DNA of 64,000 bases from Gemmatimonadota bacterium (GTDB lineage: Bacteria; Gemmatimonadota; Gemmatimonadetes; Longimicrobiales; Gaopeijiaceae). The number at the start of each line of letters is the position of its first letter. Position 1 is the first letter of the stretch. Below the pieces are notes generated by a model. It saw only the letters and a list, made by a program, of their open reading frames with translations, was not told the DNA's origin and ran no database searches. Shown here piece after piece: positions 18,295-27,085 of the stretch. The translations under genes and the position numbers were made by a program. Location: positions 58,285 to 122,284 of the forward strand of contig JAPPNN010000027.1 in the NCBI GenBank assembly GCA_028873815.1, read 5' to 3'.

Positions 18295-18681
18295 TCAGGC
18301 GACCCTCGCAACGACCTCGATCTCGACGTCCACGCCCGCGGGCAACCCCCCGGCGGCGACCGTGGCGCGGGCGGGGCGGTGGTCGCCGAAGTGGCGTGCG
18401 TAGACGGCGTTCATGTCGGCGAACAGCGCCATGTCGGAGAGGAATACAGTGGTCTTGACGACCGTCTGCAGGCTGCCTCCCGCGGCCGCGAGCACGGCAG
18501 CAAGGTTTCTGAGCACTCTGTCCGCCTGCACCTCTACCCCGCCTTCGACGAGTTCGCCGGTCTCCGGGTCCATCGCGATCTGACCGGAGGCGAAGATCCA
18601 GCCGTCGGTCACGATGGCCTGGGAGTAGGGCCCAAGTGCGCCGGGGGCGTCATCAGTGTGAATCGTGGTGAGCAGGGACAT
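18295..18681 (-). CDS. ridA: RidA family reactive intermediate deaminase
   Basis: A 128-residue cytoplasmic protein of the RidA/YjgF family, which hydrolyses reactive enamine/imine intermediates released by PLP enzymes to keto acids plus ammonia. Visible motifs: GPYSQAIVTDGWIFASGQIAMDP near the N-terminus, VVKTTVFLSDMALFADMNAVY in the middle, and PARATVAAGGLPAG containing the conserved arginine (Arg104 region) and the last-strand VEIEVVARV. The gene follows a PLP-dependent D-threonine-aldolase/D-serine-dehydratase-like gene after 55 nt. That is a sensible partnership, because dehydratases of this type release the intermediates that RidA destroys. Confidence 0.9.
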   Translation of the reverse strand: MSLLTTIHTDDAPGALGPYSQAIVTDGWIFASGQIAMDPETGELVEGGVEVQADRVLRNLAAVLAAAGGSLQTVVKTTVFLSDMALFADMNAVYARHFGDHRPARATVAAGGLPAGVDVEIEVVARVA

Positions 18682-18736
18682 GTTTGTGGAGTCCTTGTGG
18701 GTGGATGGGGAACGCGGTCGCCAAAGTCGTCACCAT

Positions 18737-19861
18737 TTAGGAGGCGGATCGCGTTGCGGCGCAAGGGGGGACGCGCAATCGCCCGCGGCCCTCGAGCCAG
18801 ATCGGTCTGGCAGCCGAATCCGCGCCCTCGATGCCCCACAGGTGGTCGTGAAGGTTGACCGACACGCACACATGATTGGGCACGAGTCGCAGCTGCTCGC
18901 CAACCGATGGCCGCCAATCCGTACCACCGAGGTCCAGGATGCCGTGTTCCTCGTTGATCGCCTTGACGGTCACTTCCGGCCGATCGAAAAGAACACCGTA
19001 TCCGGGAGCCCCCGACCCCAGCGTCTCCTTGGAGAGCGCCTTGGACCCCGCATCCACTACCGCGGCGTCAGGCACCGCAACACTGATGACGGTGGCAAGG
19101 ACGGTGTAGGCCAGTTGCTCGGGGGCGGCGGCACCCATACCGACGATGTCGCGGTCGTTGTATATGCAGGTGCCGGCACGGACCTCGGTCACGCCATCCA
19201 GGAGGTGCGAATCCCACATCGTGGGTGTCGATCCGCCGGAAATCACCCGCGGCGGAAGTCCAGCCTGGCGCAGTTCAGCAGCAAACGCCGCGATTCGCTC
19301 CGAAAGCCGGGCGAGCCGTCCGGCCTGCCGGCTGCGCGGGATGCGAATGTGTCCCGGGTAGAACATGAGGCCGTCGAAGCGCACGCCGGGCAGCGACGCG
19401 GCCTCCTCGGCCACCCGCACGGCCTCGCCAGGGTCGACGACCCCGGTCCGGCCGAGTCCGGCATCGAACTCCACCAGGATGCCGAAGGTGCGCCCCGTGG
19501 AGGCGGCGGCGTGCGCCAGGGGCCGCAGGACCTCGATCGAGTCGAGGCCCACCTTGAGATCGACGCTTGGCGGCAGCGCGCACAACCGATCCACCTTGGC
19601 CGCCGACGCCGGCGGATGGGCGAGCAGGAGGTCGCCGGTCACCGTGGACATGACCTCTGCCTCGTGCGCGGTCGCCACCGTCAAGCCCGCAGCGCCGAGT
19701 TCGAGCTGGAGCCGGGCCATCTCCAGCGACTTGTGCGTCTTGACGTGCGGGCGCCACGCGATGCCGTGCGACCGGCAGTAGGCGACCGCCCGCTCGACGT
19801 TCTCCCTGGCCCGGCCCAGATCCACGACGCCGACGGGTGTCTCCACGCCTGCCAGCTCCAT
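18737..19861 (-). CDS. D-threonine aldolase / D-serine dehydratase-like PLP enzyme
   Basis: A 374-residue fold-type III PLP enzyme. The alanine-racemase-like barrel begins ETPVGVVDLGRARENV, with the PLP lysine in RPHVKTHKS (residues about 38-46). The phosphate-binding GGGS-like site is VISGGSTPT. The C-terminal D-serine dehydratase-like domain carries the zinc motif PNHVC (near residue 337) followed by the LHDHLWG segment. Members use a metal to cleave D-threonine to glycine plus acetaldehyde, or deaminate D-serine; sequence alone does not decide. The ATG at 19861 lies 1 nt after the stop of the upstream lipoprotein gene, suggesting translational coupling. RidA follows downstream. Confidence 0.87.
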   Translation of the reverse strand: MELAGVETPVGVVDLGRARENVERAVAYCRSHGIAWRPHVKTHKSLEMARLQLELGAAGLTVATAHEAEVMSTVTGDLLLAHPPASAAKVDRLCALPPSVDLKVGLDSIEVLRPLAHAAASTGRTFGILVEFDAGLGRTGVVDPGEAVRVAEEAASLPGVRFDGLMFYPGHIRIPRSRQAGRLARLSERIAAFAAELRQAGLPPRVISGGSTPTMWDSHLLDGVTEVRAGTCIYNDRDIVGMGAAAPEQLAYTVLATVISVAVPDAAVVDAGSKALSKETLGSGAPGYGVLFDRPEVTVKAINEEHGILDLGGTDWRPSVGEQLRLVPNHVCVSVNLHDHLWGIEGADSAARPIWLEGRGRLRVPPCAATRSAS

Positions 19862-19862
19862 T

Positions 19863-21146
19863 CTACGGCATCTCCCAGCCGTCCAGGTTGAACACGGCGG
19901 CGCGCACCTGACCCCCACCGGCCGGATCCGTCCAAGCGAGCATGAGCCGTTCCGGCCCGAGACGGGCGATACGCGGAAAACCGGAGGCCCGCGCGGCATC
20001 GGAGTCGGCCAGGGTGCGGGGGTCGCCGGCCACGCCGTTCGCGCTCACCCACCGACTGAGGATCACCGTCCCCTCCGCGGTCCGTTCGAGCCAGGTCACG
20101 ATGGCCGAGCCGTCGTCGAGCATGAGCACGTCCGTGCGGCCGATGGGCTGTCCCATGTCGACCCGCACCGGGAGCCCGAAGGACACCGCCGCGTCGTCCG
20201 AGAATGCGACGTTCACCCTGGCGTTACCCTCCGGGGCCGTGAACCATGCGACGGCAACCCGGTCATCCCGCGCGGCCATCGCTGGCCCGTTCACGGGACA
20301 CCCACCGATCACCCAGCCGTCGTCGTGCACCGGGACGCTCGGTGTCCAGGCGGGTTCGCCGCCGTCCGCAGAGGCCATCCAGCGGCTGACATGGATATCC
20401 CGCACCTCGCCCTCGGCCCGGTCCCGAAACGCCAGCACCGGCACTCCGCCGGCCACCACGGCGTCCGTCTGGCAACACTCGCAGCTGCGCGCATCGACGA
20501 CCGTCTCTGCTCCAGCCACACCTTCGGCCTCCGACCCGGGAAGCGGCAGCAGCCGCGCCCTCACCGCCATCGGACCACCGGGCTCGATCATCGCGCGTCC
20601 GTCGAGCCAGGCCGCCCACACGCCTTCCCCCGTTTCCAGGATCGACACGAAGCCGTGTTCGGTCGGTGTGCCGTCCTCGTGCGGCGTCCACGGTTCGGAC
20701 CAGGTCGTCCCCCGGTCCTCGGACCACGAGAGCCGGACCCCGTAATCGTAGGTGCCCTGTCCGCCGCGCCAGAGCCAATGCGCCACCAGGCGGTCTCCAA
20801 CGGCTTGCACCGAGGGAAAGTCGGCCCAGTTGACGAAGAAGCCGTCGCCTGCGGCCACGGTCTGCGGAGCACTCCACCGGTTGGCGAGGTTGTCGTAATG
20901 CGAGACCGCCACCCGGTGGCCCTCCTCGGCCGGCTCCGTCCAGCTCATCCATACGCCTTCCTCGTCGGTGGTCAGGAAGGGCTGTCCGCTGCCCGCAGCC
21001 GCGGGGTTCTCCAGGTTGCCGGCGGGCGCGCGTGCGTCGTCCGAGCACGACAGGAGCACGGACAACGCGAGGAGCCCGGCGGACGCACTGAGAGCGTGTG
21101 CTCGCGTACGCACGCGCGGCGTGCGCGACGTAGATGCATCGGTCAT
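19863..21146 (-). CDS. Sialidase-like propeller lipoprotein with CxCC motif
   Basis: A predicted 427-residue lipoprotein. The N-terminus (MTDASTSRTPRVRTR) precedes a hydrophobic stretch and lipobox LLSC. The mature protein has BNR-like propeller strands (SWSEDRGTTWSEP, VNVAFSDDAAVSFG, VLAFRDRAEGEVRDI) resembling sialidase-fold proteins. A striking ARSCECCQTD motif sits near the middle, and a further cysteine in VIGGCPVNGP could complete a metal or disulfide cluster. I do not see the sialidase catalytic set, so enzymatic activity is not claimed. I chose ATG 21146, which gives a compact signal peptide; the frame extends upstream to 21335 without good starts. It directly precedes the PLP enzyme gene (1-nt gap). 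Confidence 0.75.
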   Translation of the reverse strand: MTDASTSRTPRVRTRAHALSASAGLLALSVLLSCSDDARAPAGNLENPAAAGSGQPFLTTDEEGVWMSWTEPAEEGHRVAVSHYDNLANRWSAPQTVAAGDGFFVNWADFPSVQAVGDRLVAHWLWRGGQGTYDYGVRLSWSEDRGTTWSEPWTPHEDGTPTEHGFVSILETGEGVWAAWLDGRAMIEPGGPMAVRARLLPLPGSEAEGVAGAETVVDARSCECCQTDAVVAGGVPVLAFRDRAEGEVRDIHVSRWMASADGGEPAWTPSVPVHDDGWVIGGCPVNGPAMAARDDRVAVAWFTAPEGNARVNVAFSDDAAVSFGLPVRVDMGQPIGRTDVLMLDDGSAIVTWLERTAEGTVILSRWVSANGVAGDPRTLADSDAARASGFPRIARLGPERLMLAWTDPAGGGQVRAAVFNLDGWEMP

Positions 21147-21452
21147 GAGCGGCGCCTCTTGTATATTGGTTGTGGTCATCGTGCTGCCGTCGACGTATTG
21201 TGAGGTTGTCGGTTCTGTAAAGGACCTCCAGCGCACACGTAGGGTAGTAGGTGTGATGGGCCGGTGGGAGGCTGCCGGCAACACTCCGCCTCCCCCGCCG
21301 GTCCTTGAACCGTATAGACACTCGCTTGCTCGCAAGCGTCAACAGGGAAGAGGCCGGGCATGACACCGACGAGACCCCCACTTCGACAAGCACCGCTCCC
21401 ACGGCACTCAGCGACCCGTTCTCCGACCGGACGTCGCGGCATCGCGACGGGC
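21147..21452. other. 306-nt divergent intergenic region
   Basis: No gene called. It lies between the start of the CxCC lipoprotein gene (minus) and the protease-propeller-barrel gene (plus). It contains the perfect 16-nt palindrome CGCTTGCTCGCAAGCG at 21323-21338. Beside it, GTATAGACACTC (21312-21323) is nearly repeated at 58862-58873. An in-frame upstream extension of the plus gene to 21360 exists but adds a low-complexity Pro/Arg segment before the signal peptide. Confidence 0.5.
21323..21338. repeat. Perfect 16-nt inverted repeat, possible operator
   Basis: CGCTTGC-TC-GCAAGCG reads the same on both strands. It sits in the divergent spacer between the genes at 21146 and 21453, a plausible place for a dimeric regulator. 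No regulator is identified. Confidence 0.4.
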
Positions 21453-24400
21453 ATGGAGGCCGTTCGGAAGCGGGGGCCTCGCTACCTGTGGACGGTGGCG
21501 CTCGCCCTCCTGGTGGCTCCCGTGCCGGCGTCGGCCCAGTACTTCGGGCGCAACAAGGTGCAGTACGAACAACGCGACTTCCGCAAGCTGACTACCGAGA
21601 ACTGGGACATCTACTACTACGCCGAGGCGTCGGATCCGATCGAGGACATCGCCCGGATGGCCGAACGTTGGTACGAGCGCTTCTCCCGCGTCTTCCAGCA
21701 TGAATTCGACACCCGCAAGCCGCTGATCATCTACGCCGACCATCCGGACTTCCAGCAGACCAACACGCTGGGCGGCGCGATCGGCCAGGGAACAGGCGGG
21801 GTCACCGAATCGCTCAAGAACCGCGTGATCATGCCGCTGACGGCGTCCTACCGCGACACCGACCGCATCCTGGGCCATGAGCTGGTACACGCCTTCCAGT
21901 ACAACATCGCCCAGAGCCGCACCGGCGGTGGCATCATGCGGCTGGCGCAGATGCCGCTGTGGGTCGTGGAGGGAATGGCCGAATACCTCTCGATGGGCCG
22001 CGAGCATCCGCACACCGCCATGTGGCTGCGCGACCACATTCTGCGGGACGACAAGCCGACCCTCAGGGAGATCACGCGCAATCCGAAGTACTTCGCGTAC
22101 CGGTTCGGCCAGGGCCTGATCTCCTACCTGGGGGGGACCTACGGCGATGATGCCGTCCAGGACCTCTTCCGCACCGCGCTCCGCGCCGGATGGGAGCCGG
22201 CGATCGAGCAGGTCTTCGCGATGTCCAGCGACACGCTGGCGATGCAGTGGTGGGACGCGATCGAGGCCGAGTACAGGCCGCTGATGGCGGGCAAGACCGA
22301 CCCGTACGAGACCGGAGACGTTCTTCTGTGCGTCGAATGCGGCGCGGGGCGGACCAATGTCGCCCCGTCCCTGAGTCCCGACGGGCGATACATCGTGTTC
22401 CAGTCGGAGCGGGATCTCTTTTCGATGGACCTTTTCCTGGCGGACGTCTATACGGGGGAGATCCTCCGCCCGCTGCAGCGCAACGAGGCGCCGTACATCG
22501 ACGGGATCCGCTACATCGACACGAGCGGATCATGGTCGCCCGACGGGCGCAACCTGGCTTTCGTGATCCTCGCCAACGGCAACAACCAGCTGGCGATCCT
22601 CGATGTGCGAAGCGGCGACATCGAAGAGCGGATCGAGATCGAGGGGCTCGGGGCGATACAGAATCCGGCGTGGTCCCCGGACGGCCGCAGAATCGCCTTC
22701 TCGGGTCTGAAGGGCGGGATCACCGACCTCTATCTCTACGACCTCGAGACCGGCAGCGTGCAACAGCTGACCAACGACAAGCACGCCGACCTGCACGCGG
22801 CCTGGTCGCCCGACGGTCGCACCCTCGCCTTCACCTCCGACCGCGGTCCGGAAACCGACTTCGACGCGCTGACGTTCGGCAACTATGTCCTGTCCTTTCT
22901 GGACGTGGAATCGCTGGCGGTGGGCACGCGCATCCCCTTCCCCGGGTCCAAGCACATCAACCCAATCTATGACCGGACCGGCGACGGCCTGTTCTTCGTG
23001 TCGGACCCGGACGGTTTTCCCGACATCTATCACATGAACCTCGCCGACGGCGAAATGCGCCGGATCACGCGCGCCGTCACCGGCGTGAGCGGCATCACGA
23101 TGCAGTCGCCGGCGTTCACCTATTCTCCCGACGCCGACCTGCTCGCCTTCTCGGTGTTCCATGAGCGCGGCTACATCGTCAACACGGGACGGCCCGACGA
23201 GATGTCGACCTACGTGGACGTCGTCGCGGACGCCGCTCCCCACCCCGGACGCATGCTCCCGCCCGGTCTCCCCGCCGTCGGCAGCCGGATCGCAAGGTAC
23301 CTGGACGACCCCTACACCGGACTCGTTTCGGACGAGGTCTACACCTCCGACCAATCCGAGCCCTACCGGCCCTCCCTGCAGCTCGACTACATCGGCCAGC
23401 CGAGTGTCGGGGTCGGGGCCGACACGTACGGCTCGTACATCGGCGGCGCGACATCGGCCTACTTCAGCGACATGCTGGGCGACCAGAGGGTGTTCACGAG
23501 CCTGCTCGCCAACGGCACCATCAAGGACATCGGCGCAAACGTCTTCTACCTGAACGAAAAGCGGCGCTGGAACTGGGGCGGCGGGATCCAGCACCAGCCG
23601 TACATGCGCCAGTACTTCTCGTTCGGACGAAACAACTTCCAGGTCATCCGCGAGCGCATATTCATCGACTCGGCGGAGGGGCTGCTGCAGTATCCCCTGT
23701 CGGCCACGCGCCGGCTGGAGGGGGGACTCGGGTTCACGCGGTACGGTTTTGATTTGGAGAGGGAGACGTTCCACACCGACCTGTTTCAGCGGGTCATCGG
23801 CTACGAGCGCGAGGGCCTCCCGTCGCGCGATGCGCTCAATCTCGCCTCCGTGTCGTTTGCATTCGTGGGAGACAACCACTATTCGGGCTTCACGAGCCCG
23901 GTTCGAGGTGGGCGCTTCCGGGTCGGTGTGCAGGCGCTGTACGGTACCGTCGATTTCCAGAACCTCACCCTGGACTACCGCCGCTACTTCAACAACGGCG
24001 GTCCGGTCACACTGGCGGTGCGGGGAATGCATCTGGGTCGCTACGGCGACCTGCGCGCGCTCGATGAACAGCAGCTGGGCACGTATTTCCTGGGCTACGA
24101 GCACATGATCCGCGGGTACTCGTGGGAGTCTTTCGACCAGAACCAGGAATGTACGATCAGCCTCAGCGGCTCGAGCTGCCCCGAACTCGACCGCCTGTTC
24201 GGACACCGGCTGGGCGTATTCAACATGGAGCTTCGACTCCCATTCACGGGAATCGAGGAGTTCGGCCTTATCAACTTCCCCTACATCCCGCTCGAATTCA
24301 CGCTATTCACCGATGTCGGGTTCGCGTGGGATTCAGAGCGGCCGGGGACGTTGACGTGGTCGCGGCACTCGGCGGACCGGATCCCGCTGGTCTCCAGCGG

Positions 24401-24518
24401 CGTGTCGGCCCGTATGAACCTGCTCGGGTTCCTGATCCTGGAAGCGTACTACGCGTATCCGTGGCAGCGGCCCGAGAAGGGCTGGCACACGGGGTTCGTG
24501 GTCGCTCCGGGCTGGTAG
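21453..24518 (+). CDS. Peptidase MA-like / TolB propeller / outer-membrane barrel fusion protein
   Basis: A 1021-residue exported protein with three parts. A signal peptide (LWTVALALLVAPVPASAQ) ends near residue 29. Residues about 30-280 form a gluzincin-type protease domain with zinc motif HELVH (142-146) and probable third ligand Glu173 in VVEGMAEYLS. Residues about 290-650 hold TolB-like propeller repeats (SPDGRYIVFQS, WSPDGRNLAF, WSPDGRRIAFSG, WSPDGRTLAFTS). The remaining 350 residues have long alternating strands ending in a barrel like BamA/surface-antigen proteins (YYAYPWQRPEKGWHTGFVVAPGW). The protein probably sits in the outer membrane with its protease and propeller in the periplasm. 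I chose the ATG at 21453 because it starts at the signal peptide; 21360 is possible. Substrate unknown. Confidence 0.85.
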   Translation: MEAVRKRGPRYLWTVALALLVAPVPASAQYFGRNKVQYEQRDFRKLTTENWDIYYYAEASDPIEDIARMAERWYERFSRVFQHEFDTRKPLIIYADHPDFQQTNTLGGAIGQGTGGVTESLKNRVIMPLTASYRDTDRILGHELVHAFQYNIAQSRTGGGIMRLAQMPLWVVEGMAEYLSMGREHPHTAMWLRDHILRDDKPTLREITRNPKYFAYRFGQGLISYLGGTYGDDAVQDLFRTALRAGWEPAIEQVFAMSSDTLAMQWWDAIEAEYRPLMAGKTDPYETGDVLLCVECGAGRTNVAPSLSPDGRYIVFQSERDLFSMDLFLADVYTGEILRPLQRNEAPYIDGIRYIDTSGSWSPDGRNLAFVILANGNNQLAILDVRSGDIEERIEIEGLGAIQNPAWSPDGRRIAFSGLKGGITDLYLYDLETGSVQQLTNDKHADLHAAWSPDGRTLAFTSDRGPETDFDALTFGNYVLSFLDVESLAVGTRIPFPGSKHINPIYDRTGDGLFFVSDPDGFPDIYHMNLADGEMRRITRAVTGVSGITMQSPAFTYSPDADLLAFSVFHERGYIVNTGRPDEMSTYVDVVADAAPHPGRMLPPGLPAVGSRIARYLDDPYTGLVSDEVYTSDQSEPYRPSLQLDYIGQPSVGVGADTYGSYIGGATSAYFSDMLGDQRVFTSLLANGTIKDIGANVFYLNEKRRWNWGGGIQHQPYMRQYFSFGRNNFQVIRERIFIDSAEGLLQYPLSATRRLEGGLGFTRYGFDLERETFHTDLFQRVIGYEREGLPSRDALNLASVSFAFVGDNHYSGFTSPVRGGRFRVGVQALYGTVDFQNLTLDYRRYFNNGGPVTLAVRGMHLGRYGDLRALDEQQLGTYFLGYEHMIRGYSWESFDQNQECTISLSGSSCPELDRLFGHRLGVFNMELRLPFTGIEEFGLINFPYIPLEFTLFTDVGFAWDSERPGTLTWSRHSADRIPLVSSGVSARMNLLGFLILEAYYAYPWQRPEKGWHTGFVVAPGW

Positions 24519-24539
24519 CGGCCTGGCAGGGGGAGGCCG
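24519..24539. terminator. Hairpin between convergent genes
   Basis: CGGCCT (24519-24524) pairs with AGGCCG (24534-24539) around a 9-nt loop, directly after the stop of the barrel fusion gene and 12 nt before the convergent mlaD stop. No T tract. Confidence 0.45.
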
Positions 24540-24550
24540 GCAGCAGCGCG

Positions 24551-25498
24551 TCAGAAGATCTCGATCCTGACGTAGCGGTCGGGGTTTTCCTTGATGTCCG
24601 CCAGCAGCGCCTGGAGGCTCGTTGCCGCCTCGTCGAGCGAGTCGTAGAGCGAGTCGTCGACCGAGAGCCTGCCCAGCGTACCCTCGCCGCGCTCGATGCG
24701 CCCGAGGATGACGCTCAGCGAGGCCACGCCTGCGTCGATCGAGCCGGAGGTGCGCTCGACGGTTGCGAGCGTGGCCTCGGCGGATGCCAGCGCGCGCCTC
24801 CAATCGTCGGCCCCCGATATCTCCTCCATGTTCTCCGCGGCCCGCCTCAGGCTCGCCGTGAGCGAGCGGACTTCGGTGGCCTGGCCGTCGATGATTTCAC
24901 CGAACTCGCCCAGCAGGTCACGCAGCTGTACGACCACCTCGCCGGTGCCCGCAATCGTCGAATCCGACAGCACGTCCTGGATCCTGGTCAGCACGTCCTC
25001 CGCTTCACCCGCCAGGTCCCCCACGGTCTCGAGGACACCGGCCCCACCTGAGCCGGGGATCAGCGTCCAGGGTTCGATGAAACCGTCTCCGTCGCCGGGG
25101 ATGACCGAAACGACCATGCCGCCGAGAAAGCCAAGCGAAAGCAGTTCGGTGCGCGATCCGGCGGGGATTGGCCATTCGCCTTCCACCTCGAGCGTGATAA
25201 CCACCCCGCCCGCGGGCGCCAACTCGAACGCGTGCACTCGTCCGATATTGATCCCGCGCATCCTGACCGGGTCCCCCCTGCGGATGCCCTGCGCGTCTTC
25301 CACATGCGTGGTGACCATGTACCGTCCCCTGAACGTCCCGGGACTGGTCATCAGAAAGAGCACCGTGAAAAACGCGGCGATCCCCAGTATGACGAAGACT
25401 CCCACGCGGAACTGGCGCGCGCCCGGCGTGGGAGGAACGGCCCTCAGCACCTCGGCGTCCGAGAGACGCTGGTTGCGGTTGGATTCCGTGTTGCTCAT
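24551..25498 (-). CDS. mlaD: MCE/MlaD family phospholipid-transport substrate-binding protein
   Basis: A 315-residue protein anchored by one N-terminal transmembrane helix (FRVGVFVILGIAAFFTVLFLM, residues about 30-50) with a single MCE domain after it (VEDAQGIRRGDPVRMRGINIGRV, then VVITLEVEG and AGSRTELLSLGFLGGMVVSVIPG). A long helical C-terminal part with regular heptad-like spacing follows, as expected for the hexameric MlaD barrel and its periplasmic extension. It would bind lipids between the inner-membrane permease and the outer membrane. Its ATG overlaps the mlaF stop by 4 nt (ATGA), a coupling shared along the operon. E. coli MlaD is about 180 residues, so the helical tail is extra. 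Confidence 0.9.
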   Translation of the reverse strand: MSNTESNRNQRLSDAEVLRAVPPTPGARQFRVGVFVILGIAAFFTVLFLMTSPGTFRGRYMVTTHVEDAQGIRRGDPVRMRGINIGRVHAFELAPAGGVVITLEVEGEWPIPAGSRTELLSLGFLGGMVVSVIPGDGDGFIEPWTLIPGSGGAGVLETVGDLAGEAEDVLTRIQDVLSDSTIAGTGEVVVQLRDLLGEFGEIIDGQATEVRSLTASLRRAAENMEEISGADDWRRALASAEATLATVERTSGSIDAGVASLSVILGRIERGEGTLGRLSVDDSLYDSLDEAATSLQALLADIKENPDRYVRIEIF

Positions 25499-26277
25499 GA
25501 CATCTCCACGACATCGAGGGCGGCCTCCGCAGCCGCCCGGTCAACGAAAGCCCTGACTACGGGATCGGAACTGATCCGGAATTCGTCCGGCGTCCCGCAA
25601 AACCGGATTCTTCCTCCCTCCAGCATCGCGACGCGGTCACACATCCACAGCGCGCCTTCCACGTCGTGGGTGACCAGCACCGAAGTCACCCTCAGCTCAT
25701 CCGACAGCCGCTTGATCAGCCTTTCCACCGCAGCCGTGTTCACGGGATCGAGGCCCGTGGTGGGTTCGTCCCACAGCAGGATCGCCGGGCGTCCCACGAT
25801 GGCGCGCGCAATGCCCACACGTTTCTTCATCCCGCCCGACAGCTCGGCCGGCAGGATGGACAGAACCGCATCCGGATCGAGATTCACCAGTTCCAGCGCC
25901 CTCCGGATCGCCCGCGCGACATCGGCGCGGCTCATCCGCCGAATCCGGTCCATGGGCAATCCCATCTCGACGTTGCCGTACACGTTCAGGGAGTCGAAAA
26001 GCGCGGCGTGCTGGAACACGTATCCGACCTGCTGGCGCACGGCTTCCATGGCGCCGGCCGCTCCGAAGTAGACCGAGCGGCCACCCACCTCCACGTCGCC
26101 CCGGTCGGGCACGACGAGGCCGATCGTGGTCTTGAGCAGCACGCTCTTTCCGGTGCCGGAAGGGCCGAACAGGGCGAACATCTCGCCCTCGTGGATGTCG
26201 AGGTCGACCCCCGACAGCACGGGGTGGTTGAAGGCCTTGTGCGTGTTGCGGTAGCGAATGACAGGGGTAGGGGTCAT
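25495..26277 (-). CDS. mlaF: Mla-type ABC transporter ATP-binding protein
   Basis: A cytoplasmic ABC ATPase of about 260 residues. Walker A is GPSGTGKSV, the Q-loop is YVFQHAALFDSL, the signature is LSGGMKKRVGIARA and Walker B is ILLWDEPTTGLDP, followed by the H-loop VTHD. The FQHAALFDSLNVYGNV segment and LSGGM are typical of the MlaF/Ttg2A subgroup that powers phospholipid trafficking between membranes. It pairs with the permease encoded just upstream and MlaD just downstream. ATG 26277 is used; a GTG at 26289 would add four residues. The stop overlaps the mlaD start by 4 nt. Confidence 0.93.
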   Translation of the reverse strand: MTPTPVIRYRNTHKAFNHPVLSGVDLDIHEGEMFALFGPSGTGKSVLLKTTIGLVVPDRGDVEVGGRSVYFGAAGAMEAVRQQVGYVFQHAALFDSLNVYGNVEMGLPMDRIRRMSRADVARAIRRALELVNLDPDAVLSILPAELSGGMKKRVGIARAIVGRPAILLWDEPTTGLDPVNTAAVERLIKRLSDELRVTSVLVTHDVEGALWMCDRVAMLEGGRIRFCGTPDEFRISSDPVVRAFVDRAAAEAALDVVEMS

Positions 26278-26293
26278 CGGCAGGGGCACCGCA

Positions 26294-27085
26294 TCACTGC
26301 AGGAAGAGGGGTGGGAAGAGCGCGTCCAGGATCAGCACGGTCAGCGTCTGGAACATCACGGACGCGGTGGTGGTGCGGCCCACCCCCTCGGCCCCACCGG
26401 TGGTGCGGAAGCCCATGTGGATCGCAATCACGGGAATCGCGAAGCCGAAGGCGACCGCCTTCATGAACGAGTAGAAAAGATCCCAGGAGTGCCAGAACAG
26501 GCGGGCACCGTACAGGAAGGTCTCGAAGCTGAGCCCGAGGGACAGCTGCGCCGCCACCATCCCCGAGAAGATGCCGATGATGTTCGACAGCCCCACCAGG
26601 AGCGGCATCACAACAAGTCCCGCCAGGATGCGGGGAGCCGCGAGCATGATCACCGGATCGCGGCCCAGCGAGCGGTACGCGTCGATCTGTTCCGACACCA
26701 CCATCGTGCCCAACTCGGCGGTGATCCGGGCCCCGACCCGCCCCACCAGGACCACGGCCGTAAGGACCGGGGCAAGTTCGAGCACCACGCTGGTCACGGT
26801 CACGCTGCCGAGCACATACAGGGGGATCGTTGCGGTGAACTGGTACCCCCCCTGCTGCGAAGTCACGATTCCCGTGAGGATCGAGGTCACCGCGACGATG
26901 GGGATGCTCTGGACGCCCATCACGTAGAGTTGCCGCACGAATTCCCGGGACGAGATCCGCAGGCGGACCGCGGCCACCGCCGTGGACCAGACCAGGAGGC
27001 CGAGCTGTCCGCCGTGTTCCGCCCAGTCCTCCCACAACCGCCCCACCGCTCTGACGGGCCGCTCGTAGAAAGCGGCCTGTCTCAT
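26294..27085 (-). CDS. mlaE: Mla-type ABC transporter permease
   Basis: A 263-residue integral membrane protein of the MlaE family (PF02405 type). Five or so hydrophobic segments are visible. Conserved features include the amphipathic N-terminal helix (FYERPVRAVGRLWE), a polar glutamate-rich segment ITAELGTMVVSEQIDAYRSLGRDP (the EQ loop facing the ATPase), and the C-terminal GFRTTGGAEGVGRTTTASV motif. It would form the inner-membrane channel of the lipid transporter with MlaF and MlaD. The start overlaps the stop of the upstream outer-membrane protein gene by 4 nt, and 16 nt separate its end from the chosen mlaF start. Confidence 0.93.
   Translation of the reverse strand: MRQAAFYERPVRAVGRLWEDWAEHGGQLGLLVWSTAVAAVRLRISSREFVRQLYVMGVQSIPIVAVTSILTGIVTSQQGGYQFTATIPLYVLGSVTVTSVVLELAPVLTAVVLVGRVGARITAELGTMVVSEQIDAYRSLGRDPVIMLAAPRILAGLVVMPLLVGLSNIIGIFSGMVAAQLSLGLSFETFLYGARLFWHSWDLFYSFMKAVAFGFAIPVIAIHMGFRTTGGAEGVGRTTTASVMFQTLTVLILDALFPPLFLQ

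Noticed and set aside
22530..24206. 558-codon minus frame within the protease-propeller-barrel gene
   Set aside because: Frame shadow of a GC-rich gene; the plus gene has three coherent domains.
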